Below are positions 1-10,284 of a stretch of DNA of 64,000 nt, piece after piece. Numbering within the stretch: the first letter of the stretch is position 1; the number at the start of each line of letters is the position of its first letter. Source of the stretch: Reclinomonas americana ATCC 50394 (taxonomy: Eukaryota; Jakobida; Jakobea; Jakobida). The stretch is from assembly GCA_048213135.1 (NCBI GenBank), contig PS015222.1, positions 31,816 through 95,815 of the forward strand, given 5' to 3'. Position numbers and translations under genes: made by a program. The notes under the pieces are model-generated. The model was not told the origin of the DNA, made no database searches, and saw nothing but the letters and a program-made list of their open reading frames with translations.

Positions 1-387
1 GCGGCGTGCGCTTGCTAGTCAACACATCACGCTCCGCCGTGGCCACCCCAAGCCACATGCCCGCCGCAAACTGCGTGTGACCGACAAAGAGAACACGGGC
101 AAGTCGATGATCGCGACCCACAGTCACCGCATCGCCCTCGTGATACAACTGCGCAAACTCGGCCTCGGCATCGCCCGCATCGCCACCGCTACCGCCCTCC
201 GTCTGCACCAACCAATGTGAGTGTGTTCCTGTGGAGAGACAAGAGTGTGTGGATCGCCGAGTGGACGCACTGGTCGGGCAAACTGCTGGAGAGCGACTTG
301 CGTGGCGGGGAAGTCGGTGTTGGTGACAAACAGGTCGGCTAATGCATCCACTTGCCGCTCCTGCGATGATGACGAGAAAATAGACAT
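1..387 (-). CDS. CAP-Gly domain protein, 3' part cut by window edge
   Basis: The model starts at the ATG at 387 (MSIFSSSSQERQ) and runs off the left edge. A 38-nt GT-AG intron at 203-240 joins ...LGDPHTL to TEGGSGGDAGD in phase 0. The second exon reads GDAVTVGRDHRLARVLFVG followed by HTQFAAGMWLGV. This matches the CAP-Gly pattern, in which a basic or hydrophobic strand is followed by VxFVGxTxFAxGxWxGV. CAP-Gly domains bind the EEY/F tails of tubulin, EB1 and related proteins, so a microtubule-associated or tubulin-folding role is likely. The GKNDG-type loop that usually follows would lie outside the window or has diverged. The rest of the protein cannot be seen, so the exact family (CLIP, TBCB, TBCE or dynactin-like) is unknown. 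Confidence 0.6.
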
Positions 388-871
388 GAGTGTGTTGTGA
401 GGGAGTGAGAGAGTGTGTGTGTGTGTGTGTTGACGAAACCAGTTCGGTCTCTCGCGCGCACAGCAGCTGATCGTCCTCTGCTGGAGAGCACAGAGGGTGT
501 GAGTGTGAGTGAGAAGAGTGTGAGCACTATATATGAAACCAATTGCCAACGAACCTGTTGATGCCATGCGTCTCTCTGCGCGCGTAATCAGACACAGACA
601 CACACACAGCGATCACAGAGACACAGGCAGAGAGTGAGTGTGTGCAGCGACAACGCGCTGCTGTCTGAGACTGTGCATGTATGTGTGTTTGTGCTCACCA
701 GAGGAAGGGGGTTTCGGAGCAACTCCAAGACAAGAACAACACACTGAGGCAAGGGAAGAGACAGTGGCGAGTGCGCGACTGAGGAAAGAGCAGACAGGTA
801 ATATAAGGCCCGCGGTTTGTCGTTCATTGAAGCAGACCGTGGATATCCGGATTCCACAATCTCACTGCGTC
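388..871. other. Divergent intergenic region with TG/CA tracts
   Basis: This 484-bp stretch separates the divergent CAP-Gly and GNAT genes. It holds short TG/CA runs (411-430, 596-612, 640-700) and no exon I can support. It presumably contains both 5' UTRs and promoters; no clear TATA box or other site was recognised. Confidence 0.5.
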
Positions 872-3731
872 ATGGAGCTCGCGTCACTGCGACACACGCT
901 GCCTGCGAGTGAGCAGCAGCAACAGCAGCAGCAGTCAGGCAGCACCTCCTCCGTGCGTGGCACCATAGTGGCAGCATACCAGTACCCGGCGCCCAACAAA
1001 CAGGCAAGCAGCGACCCCACCTTTGAGAGTGAGCTGCGCGAGGCCATTGCTGCGGTGCGTGAGAGTGTGCGTGCGCACGCAGTAGAAGACATGCCTGTTG
1101 CGCTCATGTGTGCGTGCGTGCGTTAGTTGTATCATCATGTGCTTCCCAACCTGGAGCTGTCGGCGGTGCTGGAGATGTTGGACGGGGGGCAAATGCAGAC
1201 GATTGCGTATCTGCGCTCGGTAGCCGATGTCAAGGCGGAGCGAGGGGCGTTGGAGAGGCAGCAGAGTAAGCGGTTGGTGGCGGCCGCCGCGGCAACGGCT
1301 TCGTCGGTGCATCGGCGAGGGGCGCATCGACAGCAGCGGTCGCCGACGGGCGCCATGCGGTTGAAGAAGAAGAAGAGGAGTCGGAAGGATGATGATGATG
1401 ATGATGACGAGGAAGAGGACGAGGAAGAAGACAGTGATGAGGACAGCGATGATGATGATGAAGAGGAAGACGAGGATGAGGAAGAGGAAGACGACGATGA
1501 CGACGACGACGACGAGGAGGAAGATGAAGAGGATGAGGAAGAGGAGGAGGAGGAAGATGGTGCGGTGTGGTGTTTGTTTCTCGCTCGCGGTGCGGCGATG
1601 ATGCTTACACGTGCGGCACAGATGTGATTGACAAGGAAGACAAGGGAACGCTCAAGTTCACGGCACAGGAGGCTGTGGTTCGTTGATCTTGAAGATGTGT
1701 GTGTGCCTTTGACGCTGGCTCATTGTGGGCTTGCGGTGTGCAGACTGCGACGCATCGCATTGTGGGCGCGGTGTCGTGGGAGTGGCCGACGCACTTCACC
1801 ACGAGGTTACGCGTGTTGCAAATCACGCTTGTCGGTGTGCGGCTCAAGTACCAGTATGCGCGCCTCGGAAGCCATTTGCTCTCGGTGAGCGTGTGTGTCT
1901 GCAGATCGGTGTGTTATGTGTGTGCGTCGGTGCGATGACTGACGCGGAGCGAGTTGCGGCAGATTGCCACCGACCCGAAAGTCGTCGGCAGCTTCGATGT
2001 GGCCATGACGTACGCCGATGTCACCTCTCTCAACTTTTGGCGCCGCAACGGCTTCAACGATGATCCCATTCTCAATCATCGGTGCGTGCACACCTCCCCA
2101 CCCCATTGCCATTCGCTTTGTGTGTGTGTGTCTGTCTCACTCGCTGCGCGACGCAGCTTCGCGGGTGTGAGCAACGAGTGGGACGGCAGCTTGCTCATGT
2201 GCAAGATGGGGAACACTGCGTATCCCGACTCGCAGTCTCGTCTGCCACCCGGGGCACAAGCGTTTGATTACATGGCGCTCAACGATGAGTGGAGCGACAT
2301 GAAGGCATGGTGCGTGTGCCATGACGGCTGTCGAAGATTTTTTGCCAGTGGGTGTTGTTGGCACTCACAGGCGGGTTGACAGGCGTGACAAGCAAGTGGA
2401 TGCGTACGCACAACAGTTGTTCATGATGGAGCGCATGCGCGCCGAAATCATGTATCTGCGCAAGCGGGTGAGTGAGGGGTGTTGGCAAGAAGAAAATAAC
2501 GAGGATACTCACTACATGTGGTGCATGCATGCAGGTGGTTGACAGCGACATGCAAGTCGAACATCTGATGCGAGACAATGTGCTGCTCCGCACGCAGCTC
2601 GACGAGATTCGCCGCAGTTGCGTCGACTGTTCTCCACCTCTGCCCGTCACGCCTTCACTCACGGGTATTGTTGTGTTACACAGCCGGTCGCGTGGAGGCC
2701 GCCGCTGCAGTCAAACCCGCCGCGTGGACTTCGTCGCTGGTCATGGGCGTGCCGACGCCACTAGTGGTTCCCCTGCTGACGCCGCTGGGAAGCGAAGGCG
2801 CGCCCCCAGCGTCGTCACTGTCGGCACCGGTGTCGCCCAAGTCGCTCTCGCACAGCAACAGTACGCCTCCACCCGAGTCTGCCTTGCGTCGGCGCTCGTC
2901 GGTGAGCAGCGCCGACGGCAGTCCACTGAAGGCGTCGGCGGCCAAGGTGGATTCGCCCGGCGATCGCAAGCAGGCTAGCTCACCGGCCGATGCCAGCAAG
3001 CGCGTGGCGCGGCCACCGGTGGTCGGCAGCCCGGCCCGCAAGGCCGCGCCCGTGGTACAAACAGGCGTGGCGGTGCCCGACGCCAAGTCCGGCAGCTCAT
3101 CGCGTTCATCTGCACATGCGCGCGACAGGAAGAGAACCGATGATCCCACCACTGCCTCCTCCTCCTCGTCTTCCTCCTCAAGGTGAGTCTTTCTCGGCCT
3201 CGCCTGAGAGTGGCTCAAGGGAATAAAACTAATGAGCCTACGCGCTGTGTCTCTTCTTTCGGCTCGTCTGCAGTGGAGCGCGCAAGGAGCAGGAGGACGC
3301 GGTGCGCGAGTTTACCGCATCCATGGCCGCCGTGGCCGTGAGCGCCAGCTTTGATCCCGCGGCTCCATCCGACGCACCGGCCGTCAGTGTGCTCGACGTG
3401 CAAAAGGTGTTGCAGCAGTGCGGTCGGACGCATTGCACCCCAGTTTTTTTGGTTCTCACCAGTGCTGCAGTGTTCATTCTCCTCGGGCGACATTCGTGAC
3501 CGTTTCTTCGCCAAAGTGGCAAGTCTCGGCGAGGACACTCGATCCTGCCGCCTATATTTCGTCGCCGATGTGCGAACCATTGAGGTGTGTAATCGTATGC
3601 ACCACAACTACTCAAAAATCAGCTCACGCCCACGTAGAATGTATTCCATTCTGGCTTCTCCGTTTCGCGACCCNNNNNNNNNNNNNNNNNNNNAAGCGCT
3701 GGGTCTCTTCAAGTTTGAGTATATGCTTTAG
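872..3731 (+). CDS. GNAT acetyltransferase / coiled-coil protein
   Basis: The start is the ATG at 872 (MELASLRHTLPASEQ, then a Gln run). A highly acidic Asp/Glu block lies at 1389-1555. A GNAT fold follows over several exons: THRIVGAVSWEWP, then RLKYQYARLGSHLL (the position of the acetyl-CoA loop, though the usual Q/RxxGxG/A is degenerate), then FDVAMTYADVTSLNFWRRNGF (the typical beta-strand plus FWxxxGF end of the domain). Next come two coiled-coil exons (RDKQVDAYAQQL..., MQVEHLMRDNVLL), a Ser/Pro-rich linker at 2700-3185, and a C-terminal exon containing DIRDRFFAKVASLG. An assembly gap (3674-3693) interrupts the end; the frame after it closes with KFEYML and a stop at 3731. It is likely a protein or histone N-acetyltransferase, and its substrate is unknown. 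The first intron is very short (30 or 45 nt, depending on the donor). Confidence 0.6.
3674..3693. other. Assembly gap (20 N)
   Basis: A run of 20 N lies near the 3' end of the GNAT gene, so its last coding residues and stop are provisional. Confidence 0.99.
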
Positions 3732-5290
3732 TTCCCTCGTCGATCACGTCGGCGCCGGTGAAGTGCGCAAAGCCGAGTCCGAATTGCTTGAGTGCCACTG
3801 CTTCGCCATCGTCGGCAATCAGCAGCCCGTCGTGCTTCTCGCCGTCCACGAACACGCCAATCTCCGTGAGGCGATCGCCAAATGTTGAGCGCACTAGTGG
3901 CACTTGGTCGGCCGGTACGGCAAACACTTGATTGAACTGGGAGGGTGCGGTAAGAAGAAGCCCGACAAAAATCGGAACGAGACGTGACAACTCGATTGGT
4001 TGGTACCTCTTCGCCACCGAGCAGCGCATCGATGAGCAGGCGACGCGGATCATCGTGTCGTACTTTGCGAGCCGCCGGATGGATCTGCCACATGGGTGCC
4101 GGTGTGAGAGAGAGAGACAAAGGAGCTCAAGCAACAGAATCGGCATGATCACGCAACTGGAATCGCCGAGGCGCGCAGCTCCGCCGACAGTGGTGCCTCG
4201 CCATGCGACGCTGCCGCCGCACACATGTCGTTCAGCGTACGCAACAGGCCATCGGAGGTGTCGCACGATGCCGAGGCGACGCCGAGACGCGCCATGGCAG
4301 GCCCAATGTCTCGCTCCACCGTCGGATTCCGAATGGCATCGCAGCACTCCTCCAGTGACCTGTGAACACATGCACCCCTCTCGAGTGTAAGCAACCTCTA
4401 CCAACCGGCCTCCCTCTCTACTGCAATGGCGAGCGCGGGCGCAACTCGTCCACTGCCAAGTCCGGTTCGCGGTCCAGCATGAAGGTCAAGCCGATGCTCT
4501 CGCTGCATGCACGAGTGAGCGACTAAGCAAAGGAGGATCTCGCCGCCGCCCGCCACGCACTCACCGCCCGTACATGCCACTGGTGAAGATCACATCGCCG
4601 ACGCGTGCACCGCGGCGCGGAATGTACGTCTCGGCCTGACCCCACGCGGTCACCGAGATGATCTTGTCGGAGGCGCACTCGTTAATGTCGCCACCGAGGT
4701 AGCACACCTCCAGTTCGATGCAGCCGTCGACGAGTCCCCGACAGACCTCGTCAAAGTCCGCCACCGTCATCGTGGACGGCAGCGCCAACGAGGTGACCAA
4801 GGCCTGCGGCTGCACGCCCTTGACAATCAGATCACTGCAGGCGCTGACAATCGCCTTGCGCGCCGCCTGGCGAGAGCTCATGCCGCGCGGCAGTGGTGGC
4901 ACATCGGTGGACCACACCAGCATGTCGGTGTTGACAAAGAGTGGAGCCGGTGGCAGCGGTGGTGGCGAGTCGACAAGTGGCGCACTTGATTCTCCGACGG
5001 AGACATGTACAGTCGTCGTCGAACGCATCGCCAGCGGCATTCCCACCACATCGTCGGGTCCCGGCACGAGTGGAGAGCCCCACATGCCTCCGCAGCCTGC
5101 AGATTCGCCAATGATCTGTTGCAGGCGCTCGATCAGCGGGCGCTCTGCAGCAGTCGCGATTGGTCAATGAGGAGGAGGAGGAGGAGGTGAGAAGGGAATC
5201 AGGCAGTGTCTCACCGCCAGCCTCGCGCAGCGTGGTCTCTGGTGTCCATGAGGAGGACGAGGTGGCGGCTGCAGCTGCTGATGCCGACAT
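3709..5290 (-). CDS. thiL: Archaeal-type thiamine-monophosphate kinase (ThiL-like)
   Basis: ThiL phosphorylates thiamine monophosphate to thiamine diphosphate with ATP. The start is the ATG at 5290 (MSASAAAAATSSSSW). A phase-1 intron then joins LREAG to ERPLIERLQQIIGE. Family blocks follow in order: a Gly-Asp region (GPDDVVGMPLAM), the Mg-binding strand NTDMLVWSTDVP, SDLIVKGVQPQALVTSLALP, the archaeal-style GGDINE, PRRGARVGDVIFTSGMYG, DTSDGLLRTLND, the split motif LLGGEE plus QVFAVPADQV, and a C-terminal FGLGFAHFTGADV. The wording GGDxNE and PRRGAKxGDxIxxTG is that of archaeal rather than typical bacterial ThiL. Most eukaryotes make the coenzyme with thiamine pyrophosphokinase instead. AIR synthase and selenophosphate synthetase share the fold, but their hallmark motifs are absent. 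It is divergent from the dioxygenase gene 87 bp away. Confidence 0.75.
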
Positions 5291-5377
5291 GTTCTCTCGA
5301 TGCGGGAGTGTGAACGAAAGAAACGTCAAGTTGTCTCGACAGAAAGATGGAAACAGGACAGCGAACGTGACAGGATT

Positions 5378-6810
5378 ATGAGCAGCGAGGCGAAGTGGGT
5401 GCGTGCTTCTCTGTGTGTGTTTGGGTGTGTAAGTGTTGAGTTGTTGACTGTGCCACACAGAGCATTCCACTGATTGACATTTCGGCATTCATCGGTGATG
5501 CAGCAAGCGCGGAGGAAAAACAAGTGAGTGAGTGAAGCGCGCAGTGTGATCACACTGCTGACGACGAGTGTGTAGAGAGTGATCGCTGCCTGGCATGCGG
5601 CATTCTCCACTGGTGCGTCGTCCATCATGCGATTCTCGCATCTTTGTTTTTGCATGCACACTCATCCATCCATGACACTCTCCGTAGTCGGGTTCGCCAC
5701 GATTGTGGGACACGGGGTGAGCGACGAGCTGCAGGAGCGCGTGTACAGAGCTGCACGCGACTTTTTCGATCTGCCGCTGGAGGAGAAGCAGCGGTACAAC
5801 TTGGGCAAGGGGTGAGTCTCTCTTTCTTGAGCTTGCATCACCTTCATTCCGCTGACTCTGTGTCGCAAAAGGTACGGCTTCGGAGGGTACATTCCGCAGG
5901 GTGTGGAGCGTGTGAGTGCCACGCAGACGGCTCCAGATGGATCGGTGCGATGAATGCTACCGTTTCGTGACTGACTTGACGACTAAGTGATTGTTGGCAG
6001 CGACTGGCCACTGCGACGCCACCGAGACCGGCGGATCTCGTGGAGAACATTCTGTACCATCATCGCCCCGCCGACGTGATCCCCGAGAGACCGGCGGGAT
6101 ACGCAGAAACCAGTTCGTGTTTTTGTTGAGTCATAAATTCACTCTGCTGTGCACGCACTGATCTTTGTGCGTGCAGTGAAGGAGTACTGGGCCGCCATGA
6201 CGCGCCTCCTGAACTCGCTCATGGAGCTCACGGCGTGCGCACTGGATATGCCTCGCGACTTCTTTGCGCCATTCTTTGCCGAGAACCCGAGTTGCGTGTT
6301 GCGTCTGGCCCACTACCCGCACATTGATCCGGCCGATGCGCTGCCTGGCCAACTGCGGTACGGGGAGCACACAGACTACGAAGGTGTGTGTACACGTGCA
6401 GTGCAACTGTGTTTTCACGTGTGCTCACCGAGGGGATGTGCGTGCAAGGGTTCACGATTCTGCGCCAAGACGACGCTCCCGGCGGCCTGCAAGTGCGCAT
6501 GCCCGACGGAGAATTCATCGACTGCCCGCCACTGCGTGGCAGCTTCACCGTGAACGCCGGCGACCTGATCCAACTATGGACCAACGACCGCTTCGTCTCC
6601 AACACGCACCGGGTGGCGCTGCCGCCGGTGCAACCCGGCGGACGCGACACCGATCGCATCTCGATTGTCTTCTTCACCGGCCCCTCGCCCGACACGGTGG
6701 TCTCGTGTCTGCCATCGTGCGTCGACGCCGAACACCCGGCCAAGTACGAGACCATTCGCAGTGGCGATCATCTGTGGCGCAAGCTCACCGCCTCGAATGC
6801 TGCCGAGTGA
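5378..6810 (+). CDS. Isopenicillin-N-synthase-like 2OG-Fe(II) dioxygenase, copy 1
   Basis: This is a member of the IPNS/flavonol-synthase-like oxygenases, which use Fe(II) and usually 2-oxoglutarate. The model starts at the ATG at 5378 (MSSEAKW), with an intron before SIPLIDISAF. The DIOX_N domain includes FATIVGHGVSDELQERVY and LPLEEKQRYNLGKG. The catalytic core has the iron ligands His and Asp in YGEHTDYEG, the distal His in FVSNTHRVALPP, and the Arg-x-Ser cosubstrate pair in DRISIVFFTGPSPD. Six introns are visible. The stop is TGA at 6808-6810. The enzyme is probably cytosolic, as no signal peptide is seen. The substrate cannot be told from sequence; nothing nearby suggests beta-lactam synthesis. 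Copy 2 follows 136 bp downstream. Confidence 0.85.
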
Positions 6811-6946
6811 AGCACACGGAAAGAACGTCGACCAACAGTTGTCCTCGTTGTGTTTTTCCGATCACTTTTCTCCAATGAGCCGTGTGTGGGTGGGTTGAGT
6901 GGGGGACTGTGTTGGTCTTTTGTGACTTTCCAAGCTCAAGAGTTCC

Positions 6947-8573
6947 ATGCCTCCACAGCGCATTCCTCTCGTCGACATCTCAGCATTTGTCAATGACGCG
7001 CCTGGGAAAGAGGTGGCCTTCCTTTCACTCGTGTGTGTGTGCCTCTCGTGCCCTCATTCGATACTATGTATGACGCAGGAGGTGATTGCTGCGTGGAAGG
7101 CGGCATTCTCCACTGGTGAGTTGTCCAATCACATCGCATCGTCATCGCATCTCGATCTCTCTTCTCACTCGCACAACAGTTGGCTTTGCGAATGTGGTGG
7201 GGCATGGAGTATCCGACGAGTTGCAAGAACGTGTATACGGCGTGGCGCAAGAGTTCTTCTCACTTCCACTCGAGGAAAAGCAGCGGTCCAACCTCGGGAA
7301 AGGGTGAGTGACCGTGTTCGGAGTTGATCGTCGCGCACCTCACTGACTCTGCGCGTTTTCGCAGCTACGGATATGGAGGTGTGCATGAGAAGGGCGTTTG
7401 CAACCTGCACGGCTGGTAGAGCGCTAATATCACGCCTTGCGTAGGATACGTGCCGCAGGGAGTCGAACAAGTCAGCGCCACGCAGAGTGCCGCTGATGGA
7501 ACAGTTGCGCCTCTCTCTTCCTCCTTTGTTGCCTCGACTTGGCAGCACGCTTTGTTGATTGTGTTGATCCACAGCCACTGGCCACGGCAACGCCAGTGCG
7601 ACCGGCCGACTTGGTGGAGAGCATCGAGGTGCATCACAAGCCCACCGATGTTTTTCCGGAAACACCCGCTGGGTACAAGGAGACAAGTGCGCCAGCGTGC
7701 TCTCCCTCTCTCTCTGCGTGTGTCTGCCTCACAATCGCACTGTACGCAGTGTACGAGTACTGGGCGGAGATGACGCGGCTGTTGCACACCATGATGGAAC
7801 TGACAGCGTTGGCTCTGGATATGCCTCGCGACTTTTTCGAGCCCTTCTTCACACAACCAAGCTGCTCTCTGCGACTGGCTCACTACCCGCACGTGGAGCC
7901 CTCACAGGCGCTGCCAAGACAGGTTTGGCGATTGAGCAATTGATGGCCACCTCCGTGGCACACTCACCTCATTGTCCTCGACGATGCAGCTTCGGTACGG
8001 CGAGCACACGGATTACGAAGGTACACACACTGCTTGCGCATGCCGCCCAGTCTCCTCGATAAAACAAGCTTCGTGAACTCGCTGTGATCAATGCAGGATA
8101 CACCATTCTGCGGCAGGATGACGCACCGGGCGGACTGCAGGTGTTGATGCCCGATGGCGAGTTCATCGACTGCCCGCCGATCAAGGGCGGCTTCACCGTC
8201 AACTGCGGCGATCTCATTCAGGTTCGCTCCGTGAAGAGACTCCTGTGTGTGTTGTGTGCGTGGCAGCTGAAGCAATGGTCACCGATCTTCGCAGCTGTGG
8301 ACCAACGATCGTTTCGTCTCCAACATGCATCGCGTGGCGCTGCCGCCATCGTCGCCCGACCGCGGCAACGACCGCATCTCCATTGTGTTCTTCACGGGGC
8401 CGTCGCCAGACACCGTCGTCTCCTGCCTCCCATCGTGTGTCGATGATGAGCACCCGCCAAAGTACGAGACCGTGCGCAGCAGCGAGCATCTCTGGCGCAA
8501 GCTCTCGGCGTCGAGCCTGCCAGGTGTGGATGGTGATGGAGGCGAGGGTGGCAATGGTGGCGGCGAAGAATGA
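6947..8573 (+). CDS. Isopenicillin-N-synthase-like 2OG-Fe(II) dioxygenase, copy 2
   Basis: This is a tandem paralogue of the preceding gene, starting at the ATG at 6947 (MPPQRIPLVDISAF). It keeps every functional motif: FANVVGHGVSDELQERVY, LPLEEKQRSNLGKG, YGEHTDYEG, MHRVALPPSSPD and DRISIVFFTGPSPD. It ends with a Gly-rich tail at 8573. It shares the six introns of copy 1 and has three more: 7379-7444 (between YGYGG and YVPQG), about 7921-7987 (before LRYGEH) and about 8222-8294 (within DLIQ/LWTND). At those sites copy 1 is continuous coding sequence. Both active sites are intact, so both copies are probably functional. Confidence 0.85.
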
Positions 8574-8631
8574 ATGAATGCATGTTTCCTTGGACAACAG
8601 TTAACTAGTTGGCAGGCATTTTCAGTATTAA

Positions 8632-10212
8632 CTACACCTCAAGCTTGAAGCGTGCGACACAGTAGGCTTCGATGTCCATTCCACCCTCTAATGCCGACAC
8701 GGATTCCTCGTCGATTTTGAAAAAGGCCTTGAAGAGGCTCCCACCACGACACCGGACCACACGGCCGCCGGTGATTCGATTGAGCATGTAAAGGCTCTTC
8801 GATCCCGGCATCAGAGAGAAAAACTTCCTGTAGCCCTTGACAGCTGCACCAGAGGCAGGAACCGGATAGATGTGCCACTGTCCCCAATCCAGAAGGCAGA
8901 CAGCGATGTGGAGCGGATCGTTGCGGTGGCTGTGAAATCCTGCAGACAGGAACTTCCGCGGTGCTTGACGCCAGAGACGGAGAAACAGTGCTGCCTGGGA
9001 GCTCTGCTGTCGGCCGTTCTCGAGACAAGACTCCAGGAACATCTCCACCATCGTCGCTGTGACGCGTTGGCTCCCGTAGCCCTTGTGGTGGAAGGCACCC
9101 GTTTCGTCGATAAAGCCTGTTGGTAAACCCGTGACAGCATCGTATACGGTGTAGGGAACCTGGTAGGCCACATAAGACTCTCCATGCACTGCGTGGAAGG
9201 AGCACACATGATCACAAAACCTTGTGAAGGTGGCAAAACGCCTGCTCCTGTGTTGTCGGTTGGCGTGCGATCCTGACGCTTGGTCCTCCGCCGGCATTGA
9301 CCCGACACCAGCAGTCGTCATCGTCCCTCTTGATCATGGATATCAGCGTTGCGCGCTCTGGAATGTGCTGGCCCGTGTGAGTAGTGAACTCACTCCGCGT
9401 CAGCTCGCGGATTATTGCCATCGAGTCTTCCTCCGAATCCTGCACGCATGCAACATCGTCAGCACTCAACAAACACAAGTACACCACACGTGAGGAACAG
9501 ACCTCGTCTTCGGCAGGCGCGCGCCCCGAGCCGGAGCCTCCAGAGCCGGAACCATGGCTGCTGCGATATACGGAACGACTGGAGGTTGAAGTGGTGGACG
9601 ACGATTTCGAACTGCGGCTGGATGAGTTGGATGACGGCACATCGCGGCCGGGAGCTGGAGCTGACGCGGCACGATGTCGGAATCTGAGCACACGTCGTAG
9701 TTCAGCACGAGGCCGCAAGTCTCCGGGCAACTGATCGGCAATGCAGTCAGTTCTTTGAGCGCAGCACACTTTTGCCGCACTCGCTTGCCTGCCATCATAT
9801 CTCGCAGTGCAGCAAGGCATTCGATGAATAGCCTCGCATCTATGAAACACTGAGACGCTGCTGGTGCACTCTGGAGAGCGAGACGAACAACGGCGACGAC
9901 ACACCGTAAGGAACGAAACGGATCAGAATGCGCATTGCACTGTAGACGTGCCGCCGAGATGCTTCCTGAGGAGCAACAGAGGTGACACAAGGTGCATGGA
10001 CGTGCTGCAGCTGCCATAGTAACAGCACGCACCACGAGACAGTCGACAGCAAGTCGGTGATGCGTCTGCACACGAGGCATGAGTCGAAGCACGCCTTCCA
10101 TGTCGCGTGTCTTGAGCGCCTCCAGGAGCAGTGGGAAGACATCCTCTGGTCCATCGACAGAGCGAGAGTGACCACCCTCTGCGGCATCGCTTGACGAGGA
10201 GCCACTCGACAT
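8632..10212 (-). CDS. Conserved-looking protein of unknown function
   Basis: The start is the ATG at 10212 (MSSGSSSSDAAEGG). The N-terminal part is helical and Cys-containing (VFPLLLEALKTRDMEGVL, ARPCTLCHLCCSSGS). It is followed by a Ser/Arg-rich low-complexity linker in another frame (RDVPSSNSSSRSSKSSS, about 9560-9650) and the acidic SEEDSMAIIRELT. The C-terminal globular part at 8632-9230 (CSFHAVHGESYVAYQVPYTV ... GFIDETGAFHHKGYGSQRV ... RFKLEV) ends with a stop at 8632. The frame change between the N-terminal part and the Ser-rich linker implies an intron or a sequence error that I could not place. I do not recognise the family. No signal peptide or membrane segment is evident. Confidence 0.5.
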
Positions 10213-10284
10213 GCTCCTCTCACGTGCACGGAGAGAGAAAGACTGAGTGAAGCAAATTTCCGAGATATCGATAATCTTCTCGCG

